Source of the DNA: a bacterium
Lineage (GTDB): Bacteria > JAMCPX01
Assembly: GCA_021787655.1 (NCBI GenBank)
Contig: JAJYLM010000021.1
Location: 1-20,413 of the forward strand
DNA length: 20,413 nt
Direction: 5' to 3'
Made by a program: the position numbers and the translations under genes
Shown: positions 5,863 to 13,471 of the stretch, in pieces
Layout of the letters: the number at the start of each line of letters is the position of its first letter
Position numbering within the stretch: the first letter of the stretch is position 1
Notes under the pieces: model-generated
The model's input: only the letters and a program-made list of their open reading frames with translations
Told to the model about the DNA's origin: nothing
Database searches by the model: none

Positions 5863-7071
5863 CTACCGGATGTCCCTGCCCTCGTACGTTTTCAGGATAC
5901 GCCGGGCCACTGCCATCTTGTGCACCTCGTCTGCGCCGTCGTAGATCCGGGCGGCACGCTCGTGCCGGTAGAAGAACGCGAGGATCGTATCGTCGGTCAT
6001 CCCGAGGCCGCCGTGCACCTGCAGTGCCCTGTCCAGGACCCGCTGCAGCACGCCCGCGACGTAAAACTTGATGAACGAAACATCGTCCCGTGCCTCCTTC
6101 TGTCCGAGCTTCTCTATCTTCCAGGCAGCATTGAGCACCATGAGCTTTGCGGCACTGATCTCGGCTGCGGAATCCGCTATCCACTCCTGGACGATCTGCT
6201 TTGACGCAAGGGTCTTGCCGTCAGGAGACATGATCCGCTTGGACGCCCGGGAGCACATCAGGTCGAACGCCCGGTCGCAGATACCGATCCACCGCATGCA
6301 GTGGTGGATCCTGCCGGGACCGAGGCGCTCCTGTGCTATCACAAACCCCATTCCCTCGGGACCGAGGAGGTTTTTCTGCGGTACCCTGCACGACTGGAAG
6401 GACACCTCTCCGTGGGAAAAATAGTCCTCCCCGGTGTGCCCCATGACCGGGATGTTGCGCACCAGGCTGTAGCCCTTCGTATCCGTCGGGACGATGATCA
6501 TGCTTGCCCGCATGTACGGGTGCTGGTCCGGGTTGGTGATCGCCATGACGATGGTGAACGCCGCGCCGTCCGCAGCCGTGGAGAACCACTTCTGTCCGTT
6601 GATCACGTACGCATCGCCGTCTTTGACCGCCGTCGTCTCGAGCATGACCGGGTTCGACCCCGGCATCTCGGGCTCGGTCATGCTGAAACAGCTCCGGATA
6701 TCGCCTGCGATGAGCGGCCTGAGGTAGCGCTGCTTCTGCTCGTCCGTGCCGTGCAGATAGAGGATCTCCATGTTCCCCGCGTCCGGTGCCTGGCACCCGA
6801 ACACGTAATGCCCGAGCGGCGACCTCCCGAGTGCCTCGGAAACCAGGGCGTGCTCCACGAGTCCAAGCCCCATCCCGCCGTACTCTTTCGGCTGGTTCGG
6901 GGCCCACAGCTCCATCTTTTTGACCATGTTCCGTTTTTCCCGGAGCACCGGCAGCATGCTCTTGATGTTCTTCGTCACAAACTCCGGTTCGATCGGGATA
7001 AGTTCTTTGTCGACAAACTCGTTGATCATGCCGAGGATGATCTTCATCCTTTCGGACACTTCAAAATCCAT
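5863..7071 (-). CDS. Acyl-CoA dehydrogenase, ACAD10/11-like
   Basis: The protein has 402 residues, full length for the family. Visible features are the flavin/substrate segment CFSMTEPEMPGSNP (128-141), INGQKWFST (158-165), QVHGGLGMTDD (351-361), and the C-terminal YDGADEVHK, whose Glu382 is the likely catalytic position. The DEVH form near the end and the MPGSNP variant point to the ACAD11-type branch rather than short- or medium-chain enzymes. Standard ACADs oxidise acyl-CoA to enoyl-CoA with FAD. In the ACAD10/11 and LvaC branch the enzyme acts on phosphorylated 4-hydroxyacyl-CoA and eliminates phosphate. The start has a good ribosome site (AAAGGAG). It lies 25 bp after mtnA and 12 bp before the APH kinase gene, consistent with one transcript. 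Electron acceptors (ETF) are not in the window. Confidence 0.94.
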   Translation of the reverse strand: MDFEVSERMKIILGMINEFVDKELIPIEPEFVTKNIKSMLPVLREKRNMVKKMELWAPNQPKEYGGMGLGLVEHALVSEALGRSPLGHYVFGCQAPDAGNMEILYLHGTDEQKQRYLRPLIAGDIRSCFSMTEPEMPGSNPVMLETTAVKDGDAYVINGQKWFSTAADGAAFTIVMAITNPDQHPYMRASMIIVPTDTKGYSLVRNIPVMGHTGEDYFSHGEVSFQSCRVPQKNLLGPEGMGFVIAQERLGPGRIHHCMRWIGICDRAFDLMCSRASKRIMSPDGKTLASKQIVQEWIADSAAEISAAKLMVLNAAWKIEKLGQKEARDDVSFIKFYVAGVLQRVLDRALQVHGGLGMTDDTILAFFYRHERAARIYDGADEVHKMAVARRILKTYEGRDIR

Positions 7072-7096
7072 ACCTTCTCCTTTCCGCTGGTGCGGG

Positions 7097-8131
7097 TTAT
7101 CCGAGCAGTGCCCGGATGCCTTTTTTGTACGGCGGGAAGATGACGCCCTTTTCCGTTATGAGCGCTGTGATGTACTTCGCAGGGGTCACGTCGAACGCCG
7201 GGTTGCGCACCTTGATGCCGTTGGGCGCTATCTGCTTGCCGGCGATGGTGATGACTTCATGTACCGGGCGTTCCTCGATGACAATCCCGCTGCCCGTGGC
7301 TATCGCAGGATCGAATGTCGAGGAGGGCGCAGCGACGTAAAACGGTATGCCGTGGACGCGCGCAAGCACTGCGACGCTGTAGGTACCGACCTTGTTCGCA
7401 ACGTCGCCGTTCGCTGCGATCCGGTCCGCGCCGACGACGCAGGCGTTGATCAGTCCCTGTTTCATCATCCATCCGGCCATATTGTCCGTGATGAGCGTGA
7501 CGTCGAAACCGTCCTGCTGGAGCTCCCATGCAGTCAGCCGTGCGCCCTGCAGGAACGGCCGCGTCTCGTCAGCGAAGATCCGGATATGCTTGCCGGCTTC
7601 CTGTGCGGAACGCAGGACACCCAGTGCAGTGCCGTAGCCCGCTGTCGCGAGTGCGCCTGCATTGCAGTGCGTCAGCACGGTCGAATTGTTTTTGATGAGC
7701 CGTGCGCCGAAGGCGCCCATCTTCCGGTTTGCGTCGATGTCCTCATGGTACATGCGCACAGCTTCCTTGTACAGGGCTGCAGCAGTGGTGGACGGCGTCT
7801 GCCTGCCGGAGCGTGCAACACCGAGCATCCTGTTCACCGCCCACGACAGGTTATACGCCGTGGGACGTGCGCTGATGAGGTGCCTGCACATCTTTTCGAG
7901 TTCAGCCAGGTACCTGCGCGGGTCGTTCGTTCTGATCGACCGTGCACCGAGCCACACGCCGAAAGCCGCTGTGACGCCGATTGCCGGTGCACCGCGGACC
8001 GCCATCTGCCTGATGCCGTCGAATGCGTCCCGGTAGGTCCTGATCCTGATATAGCGGGTCGTTCCGGGTAAAAGCCTCTGGTCCAGCAGGAGTATGTGAT
8101 CCTTCTTCGGGATCAAGGTGAAGAATGCCAT
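7097..8131 (-). CDS. mtnA: S-methyl-5-thioribose-1-phosphate isomerase
   Basis: The protein has 344 residues, usual for MtnA. Motifs are RGAPAIG (46-52), THCNAG with catalytic Cys156, DNMAGWMM, and GADRIAANGD with Asp236. Homology to the eIF2B alpha fold is evident. It converts 5-methylthioribose-1-phosphate to methylthioribulose-1-phosphate in methionine salvage, or in the related shunts used by some anaerobes. No other salvage gene (mtnB, mtnC, mtnD, MTA phosphorylase) is in the window, so the rest must lie elsewhere. The ATG begins one base after the stop of the AsmA-family gene and has no clear ribosome site, so translational coupling is likely. Confidence 0.96.
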   Translation of the reverse strand: MAFFTLIPKKDHILLLDQRLLPGTTRYIRIRTYRDAFDGIRQMAVRGAPAIGVTAAFGVWLGARSIRTNDPRRYLAELEKMCRHLISARPTAYNLSWAVNRMLGVARSGRQTPSTTAAALYKEAVRMYHEDIDANRKMGAFGARLIKNNSTVLTHCNAGALATAGYGTALGVLRSAQEAGKHIRIFADETRPFLQGARLTAWELQQDGFDVTLITDNMAGWMMKQGLINACVVGADRIAANGDVANKVGTYSVAVLARVHGIPFYVAAPSSTFDPAIATGSGIVIEERPVHEVITIAGKQIAPNGIKVRNPAFDVTPAKYITALITEKGVIFPPYKKGIRALLG

Positions 8132-8132
8132 G

Positions 8133-10856
8133 TTAGTGGAACAGCTGCTGGAGCGTTTTTTTGCCCTGGTTCTCGATCTGCTGAAGGTTCTGGTTCTGCT
8201 GGATCTGCTGGATCGATTTGTTCGTCTTCAGCTCCTTGTTGAGCTGGTTGTTGAGCTGCTGGATGACCTGTTTCTTCGCAGCCTCTTTCAACCGCTGCTC
8301 GTATGCCTTGGCATCGAGATTGAACACCGGCCTCCGGATATCCCCGGTCAGGATGAAGGGTATCTCCACCTCACCCTGCTGATTTTTGACGAGCTGCCCG
8401 GCCGTCCCTCCTACCCTGCCGGAAATGCCGCGGGAGAGGGTGCCGGTGCCGTGATAGTTGAGGTTCGAATCGAGATCGAAATACCCGTTTGCAGCGACCG
8501 TGCAGTCATTGCTGTTCAGTTTCAGATCGTTGGATGTCACCTTGCCGTGATCGATGACCGCAGTCATCCGCATGGTCTGGATCTTCGTCGTTGCGCCGGA
8601 ACCGACATTGACCAGGTTAGCAATGGATGTCAGCTTCGACAGCAGGGAGAACGTTTTTATCTCACCGTCGGTCACCGTCATGACACCCTTGCCTGAAACC
8701 GTCTGTTTGAGCTCCTTGGCATTCCCGTTGAGAGCAAGGTCCGTGCCGAGCTTGCCGGTCATGATATTCTGATATTTTGTAAACGTGTTGAGCATATCCC
8801 CGAGATTGACCCCGGTTGTCTTCAATTTCAGGTTGTAGGGCTGCTTCCCGCTCATGCCAACCGTGCCGTTCGCAGCGATGAGCCCGGAGAACGCCCTGAC
8901 GTCGAACGTCGTGAGATGCAGCGTTCCATTCACGAGCCGCGCCAGCATCACGAGGTCCGCAAACTGCGCTTTCTTTACCACCCCCTTCTGTACCCGGGCG
9001 GACAGTGTTATATCTGCCTTGTCGAGCAGCGAGGGCTGGGCTTGTTTCTTTTCCGCGGGTGCGGATGCCGATGCCGGTGCTTCCGTCTTTGTGCCGGATT
9101 TCGAGGGCGGCATGAGCTCGTCCACGTCGAGGTACGGAGACGTGAGCGTGATCTTGCCCTTGGGGGCAGAGAAATCCCCGATTGTCCCGGCTGCATGCAC
9201 CTCGGACTTGCCGATCTGCAGGAACAGGGATTTTATCGTCACGCTGTTCCGCGTGAACAGGGTGTCCATATCGAACGTCTTGACAGGTTTGGGCAGGGAA
9301 GTGACTGATGCGGTCACGTTTTTCACCTGCAGCCTCCCCTGGACCGCAAGATCTTTCGGTTTTTTAAATGCGCCTTTTGCCGAGGCCGAGAGCAGAAAAC
9401 TGCCGGTTGCGTGGTATGCCTTGATCATGGGAACAACGTCCTCCAGTGACTGGAGAGGAACGCTGTTGGTCGCAAGGCTGATGTTCCCGTTCATGTCTCC
9501 GGACGTGAACATGGTCCCTGCCGCGTCGAGGACGAGCTTATCGAGAATGAACCTGACGTCCCTGATGTCCAGCGTGTTTCCGTGGTGTGCGATGCTGAAT
9601 GACAGGCTCAGCGGTGTTTGGGCGGGTTTTACGAACGATGCATCATAGCGGATTTTCGCCTTGGCAAGATCGATCGTTCCGTTGACAGCCATGAGCGGGC
9701 CGCTGGTGCGAACGGTCGTCGTGATACCGGCATCACCGCTGACCTGCGCATCCGGCGGCAGCGATGTCTTCAGGGGGCTGTAAAAGGCCAGAAGCTTTTC
9801 CAGGGACAGTTCCCTCGAAAACAGCCGGACATCGATTGCCTTGGTTGCAATGTTCGTTTCACCGGCGAGGCCGAGGTTGATCCCGTCGGACTTCACGGTG
9901 ACATCTTTTATGGTGAGGACCTTTTCCCTGGGAACGAACTGTAACGCGTTGCTGATGGAGAACGGACTGATCGTACCGTTGGTCAGCGCGAGTCCGGAGA
10001 GCCGTATCTCGCCGTTGATGTCCATGGGGCCGGACGGCTTCGAATTGAGTTTTTCATCGACGTTCAGGGTCCCCGCACTCAGGGGCTGTGCCTTGACTCC
10101 TGCAAGCGACAGCACGTAGGGTATATCGATGTTCTTTAACTGGATGGTCAGGTTGAGCGGCAGGTGCTCGACGGAGATCTGCGTACCGGTCGGTCCTACA
10201 TCTCCGTGAATATCAAGCCTGGCGTCTTTCAAATTGTTGAACGAAACCCCGAGCGATACCTTGAATGCCTCGTTGACGTTAAACCCGTATACCCCGAGGT
10301 CGATGTGGTTGAGACCGTACTGTTTCTGTTTTCCATGCCCGCTGTCCGTTATGGTTACGTTGCCGTCCGACAGTTCAAGCTTGCCGAGTGAAAATCCCTC
10401 GGGTATTCCGGAAGCGGCCGCGGGCTTGACCTGTGCGGGCTGCTCTTTTTTTTCAGGTGCGGGCTTCTGCAGGAGATCCGAAAAGTTATACTTTCCATTT
10501 TCATAGCGAATGATATTGATATCCGGCTTGACGAGGATCACCTTGCTGACGGATATCTTTTTTTCGAGCAGCGGCAGGAGATTGACACCCACGTTGATGT
10601 CTTTGACCGAAACAAACGGTGTCCGTGCAGGGACCTTTTCCTGCACGGTAACATCCTTGAGTTCGACGCCAAGACCGCTGAGAATGGTCAGCTGCAGGTG
10701 GCTGATCGAAACCTGCCTGCCGACGGCCTTGCTTGCAGACGCCGTTATCTGCGGAATGTACTTGTCGAGGTTGATGACAAACGGCAGCACCACCAAAATT
10801 GCCAGAATGACGACCAGTGTTACACCGGAATAGGTTACTACTTTTTTTACCTTCAT
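8133..10856 (-). CDS. AsmA family protein, inner-membrane anchored
   Basis: The protein has 907 residues. A single N-terminal membrane segment (about 8-29) is followed by INLDKYIPQITASASKAVGRQVSI, the usual AsmA opening. A long periplasmic beta-rich region follows, with repeated short blocks (DGNVTITD, AAGTMFTSGD, AANGTVGM) typical of AsmA/Mdm31/TamB-like bridge proteins. The AsmA_2-type C-terminal domain is seen around 690-830 (LNTFTKYQNIMTGKLGTDLAL onward). Two Lys/Pro/Ala/Glu-rich linkers sit near 130-150 and 590-612. The last 50 or so residues are very rich in Gln and Asn. Family members are linked to outer-membrane biogenesis and lipid transport between membranes, implying a diderm cell. 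The start overlaps the gatB stop by 4 bp (ATGA) and has GAGGA seven bases upstream. Confidence 0.92.
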   Translation of the reverse strand: MKVKKVVTYSGVTLVVILAILVVLPFVINLDKYIPQITASASKAVGRQVSISHLQLTILSGLGVELKDVTVQEKVPARTPFVSVKDINVGVNLLPLLEKKISVSKVILVKPDINIIRYENGKYNFSDLLQKPAPEKKEQPAQVKPAAASGIPEGFSLGKLELSDGNVTITDSGHGKQKQYGLNHIDLGVYGFNVNEAFKVSLGVSFNNLKDARLDIHGDVGPTGTQISVEHLPLNLTIQLKNIDIPYVLSLAGVKAQPLSAGTLNVDEKLNSKPSGPMDINGEIRLSGLALTNGTISPFSISNALQFVPREKVLTIKDVTVKSDGINLGLAGETNIATKAIDVRLFSRELSLEKLLAFYSPLKTSLPPDAQVSGDAGITTTVRTSGPLMAVNGTIDLAKAKIRYDASFVKPAQTPLSLSFSIAHHGNTLDIRDVRFILDKLVLDAAGTMFTSGDMNGNISLATNSVPLQSLEDVVPMIKAYHATGSFLLSASAKGAFKKPKDLAVQGRLQVKNVTASVTSLPKPVKTFDMDTLFTRNSVTIKSLFLQIGKSEVHAAGTIGDFSAPKGKITLTSPYLDVDELMPPSKSGTKTEAPASASAPAEKKQAQPSLLDKADITLSARVQKGVVKKAQFADLVMLARLVNGTLHLTTFDVRAFSGLIAANGTVGMSGKQPYNLKLKTTGVNLGDMLNTFTKYQNIMTGKLGTDLALNGNAKELKQTVSGKGVMTVTDGEIKTFSLLSKLTSIANLVNVGSGATTKIQTMRMTAVIDHGKVTSNDLKLNSNDCTVAANGYFDLDSNLNYHGTGTLSRGISGRVGGTAGQLVKNQQGEVEIPFILTGDIRRPVFNLDAKAYEQRLKEAAKKQVIQQLNNQLNKELKTNKSIQQIQQNQNLQQIENQGKKTLQQLFH

Positions 10857-12289
10857 GTGTGTTCCTCTTTTAATAATTTTTTCAACAGGTCATTGACGAG
10901 CGCGGGGTTCGCCTTGCCCCCGGTCGACTTCATGACCTGTCCTACAAAAAAACCGAACACCTTTTCCTTCCCTGCACGGTACTGCTCCACTTCCTTGCTG
11001 TTCTTTCCCATGACCGACCGGATGATGTCCCGCAGCGCCTTGTCATCCGAGATCTGTTCGAGCCCGAGTTCCTTGATCAGCGCCTGCGGGTCCCTGCCCG
11101 TTTCCACCATGTGCTCATAGACGGTCTTTGCGATCTTCCCGCTGATGGTTCCGTCCTCCACGAGGTTGAGGAGCTTCGCCGTTTGGTCCGGGGTGACCTT
11201 GAATGTCGTCACGCCGGTATCGATGTCCTTGATGAACCGCAGCATCTCGCTCATGATCCAGTTGCTGATGGTCTTCGGCTTGCTGAACGTGCCTGCCACT
11301 GCCTCGAAATAACCGGCAAGGTCCCGTGACGCTGTCAGGACCTCTGCATCGTACGGCGGGAGGCCGTACCCGCTCACAAACCTGGCTGCCCGTGCGTCCG
11401 GAAGTTCCGGCACGCTGCTGCGGGCTTCCTCCAGCAGGGCGTCGTCCACCTCGAGGGTCAGGAGGTCGGGTTCCGGGAAGTAACGGTAATCGTGTGCCTC
11501 TTCCTTGGAGCGCATGGACTTTGTCACACCCTCTGCCTCGTCCCAGAGCCTCGTTTCCTGGACGATGCTGCCGCCGTCCCCCAGGACATCAATCTGACGC
11601 TGTATCTCGTAGTCCAGCGCCTTATGGATAAACCGGAATGAATTCATGTTTTTCAGCTCGGTCTTTACCCCGAGCCCGTCCGTGCCCCGCGGCCGTACGG
11701 AAACGTTGGCATCGCAGCGGAGCGAACCTTCCTCCATGTTGCCGTCGCAGATTCCGAGGTACAGGAGTATGGTCCTGAGCTTCTTCAGGTACGCCACGGC
11801 CTCGTCCGGCGTCGCCATGTCCGGTTCGGACACGATCTCGAGCAGCGGTATGCCGGACCTGTTGAAATCGACGAAGCTTGTGCCGTCATGGTTATGCATG
11901 AGCTTGCCGGCGTCCTCCTCGATATGGATCCGGTTGAGTCTGATATCCCTGGTCCCGCCTGCAGACGGTATCCTGATGCTGCCGTTTTTGTTGATGGGAA
12001 GGTCGTACTGGGAGATCTGATACCCCTTGGGGAGATCGGGGTAAAAATAGTTTTTCCGTGCAAAAACGCTCTGCCTCACAATGGTCCCGCCGACCGCCAT
12101 CGAGAGCATGCATGCGTACACGACGATCTTCCTGTTCAGGACCGGCAGAACGCCCGGCATGCCGAGACAAACAGGGCAGACGTTGATGTTCGGCTGGAGG
12201 GCAAAAACCGTCGAACAACCGCAAAAGGTCTTTGTCGCGGTCTTCAGCTGTGCGTGCACCTCAAGCCCTATGACTGCTTCGTACTCCAT
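10853..12289 (-). CDS. gatB: Asp-tRNA(Asn)/Glu-tRNA(Gln) amidotransferase subunit B
   Basis: The protein has 478 residues, full length. The N-terminus MEYEAVIGLEVHAQLKTATK and the zinc cysteines Cys23, Cys25, Cys38 and Cys41 are diagnostic, as are YFYPDLPKGYQISQYD and the C-terminal YqeY-like tRNA-binding tail (KNSKEVEQYRAGKEK). GatB kinases mischarged Glu-tRNA(Gln) or Asp-tRNA(Asn) before amidation by GatA. The gatA and gatC genes are not in the window. It is the first gene of a six-gene minus-strand block. A GAGG ribosome site lies eight bases upstream. A possible -10 (TACTAT, 12313-12308) exists but lacks a -35. It is divergent from amrS across 177 bp. Confidence 0.97.
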   Translation of the reverse strand: MEYEAVIGLEVHAQLKTATKTFCGCSTVFALQPNINVCPVCLGMPGVLPVLNRKIVVYACMLSMAVGGTIVRQSVFARKNYFYPDLPKGYQISQYDLPINKNGSIRIPSAGGTRDIRLNRIHIEEDAGKLMHNHDGTSFVDFNRSGIPLLEIVSEPDMATPDEAVAYLKKLRTILLYLGICDGNMEEGSLRCDANVSVRPRGTDGLGVKTELKNMNSFRFIHKALDYEIQRQIDVLGDGGSIVQETRLWDEAEGVTKSMRSKEEAHDYRYFPEPDLLTLEVDDALLEEARSSVPELPDARAARFVSGYGLPPYDAEVLTASRDLAGYFEAVAGTFSKPKTISNWIMSEMLRFIKDIDTGVTTFKVTPDQTAKLLNLVEDGTISGKIAKTVYEHMVETGRDPQALIKELGLEQISDDKALRDIIRSVMGKNSKEVEQYRAGKEKVFGFFVGQVMKSTGGKANPALVNDLLKKLLKEEHT

Positions 12290-12466
12290 GGATAACCTCG
12301 ATTCCTTATAGTATCCAGACTATGAGCACGTTTTTTGTTTTAAATCAACCAACTAACTGCCTCTTTTCCCCACGTCCTCCGCCTGATTTTGTGGTACGGA
12401 ACCGGCGGCTGTGGTATCCTTCGGGTACACTGCATGACTGTCCGGCGCAATGGAAAGGAGGGGAAC

Positions 12467-13456
12467 ATGAAGATACCGGCAAAATACGCGGTCAGCGAGC
12501 ACAACAACAGAGTACGGTGCGTGTTGTGCCCGTACAACTGTCTCATTGCCGAAGGTCACCGGGGCGTCTGCGGAATCCGCAGCAACCAGGGCGGCGTTCT
12601 TACCGCAGAAACCTACAATACGATCAGCGCAATGAACCTCGATCCCATCGAGAAAAAGCCCCTGTACCATTTTTATCCCGGCTCATCCATCCTCTCGGTG
12701 GGCACTATCGGGTGCAGCTTCAACTGCATGTTCTGCCAGAACTGGGAGCTCGTGGAAGGAGATGTGCCCACGCACGAGACGACCAGGGAGTACCTGTATG
12801 AGCAGGCACGCCAGACGGATTCCCTGGGCATTGCCTTTACCTACAACGAGCCGTTCATCTGGTTCGAATTCGTCGAAGATACCGCACAGTTCTTCCACGA
12901 CAGAGGCATGAAGAACGTCCTGGTGACGAACGGGTTCGTCAACCCCGGGCCGCTCGCCGACATCCTTCCCCTCATCGACGCCATGAACATCGACCTCAAG
13001 GCCATGGACGATGATTTTTACCGGCATCTGTGCAAGGGAAGACTCGACCCCGTCAAAAACACCATTGAAACCGCCCTGAACAAAGGCGTTCACGTGGAGC
13101 TGACCAACCTGCTCGTCACAGGACACAACACCTCCGAGGACCAGATCCACAGGCTTGTGGACTATGCCGCATCCCTCGGCAAAGACACCATCCTTCACTT
13201 CTCGCGCTACTTCCCGAACTACAAGCTCGACGCACCGCCGACGCCCGTGGAGGTGCTCGAATCCGCATACGCGTATGCACGCAAGAAGCTCAACTACGTC
13301 TATGTGGGCAATGTCATCAACAGGAGGGCGGACAGCACGTACTGCCCGGCCTGCGGTGCCACTGTCATCGAGCGGATCGGGTACACGGTGCGGATTACCG
13401 GACTGAATGGCGACCGGTGCGCCGCCTGCGGCGGACCCATTGCGATACGGGTATAG
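12467..13456 (+). CDS. amrS: AmmeMemoRadiSam system radical SAM enzyme
   Basis: The protein has 329 residues from the ATG at 12467, chosen because AAGGAGG lies seven bases upstream. An in-frame ATG at 12389 has no such site. The radical SAM triad is C83-x3-C87-x2-C90 (CSFNCMFC). An N-terminal cysteine set (C18, C21, C25, C35, as CVLCPYNC and GVCG) and a C-terminal zinc-ribbon-like pair (CPAC at 293-296, CAAC at 318-321) are typical of AmrS. Other landmarks are FTYNEPFIWFEF and LVTNGFVNPGPL. The family is named for co-occurrence with AMMECR1 and Memo proteins; the reaction is not firmly settled as far as I know. Neither partner is seen here. The next gene, an endonuclease Q homologue, begins 13 bp downstream in the same direction. 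Confidence 0.94.
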   Translation: MKIPAKYAVSEHNNRVRCVLCPYNCLIAEGHRGVCGIRSNQGGVLTAETYNTISAMNLDPIEKKPLYHFYPGSSILSVGTIGCSFNCMFCQNWELVEGDVPTHETTREYLYEQARQTDSLGIAFTYNEPFIWFEFVEDTAQFFHDRGMKNVLVTNGFVNPGPLADILPLIDAMNIDLKAMDDDFYRHLCKGRLDPVKNTIETALNKGVHVELTNLLVTGHNTSEDQIHRLVDYAASLGKDTILHFSRYFPNYKLDAPPTPVEVLESAYAYARKKLNYVYVGNVINRRADSTYCPACGATVIERIGYTVRITGLNGDRCAACGGPIAIRV

Positions 13457-13471
13457 GCGCGATACGGGTAT
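13442..13471 (+). repeat. Direct repeat at the amrS/endonuclease Q junction
   Basis: GCGATACGGGTAT occurs at 13442-13454 and again at 13459-13471, a 17-bp period. The first copy encodes the last codons of amrS and its TAG stop. The second runs into the ATG of the next gene. It may be a small tandem duplication that set the present junction. Confidence 0.7.

Noticed and set aside
6920..8071. Long plus-strand open frame (about 383 codons) opposite mtnA
   Set aside because: It lies antisense to an unmistakable mtnA and its product is rich in Arg, Cys and Asp with no motif. It is a codon-bias shadow.
12305..12325. Inverted repeat ATAGT/ACTAT between gatB and amrS as a regulator site
   Set aside because: The arms are only 5 bp and overlap a possible -10 of gatB. 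Chance occurrence is likely.
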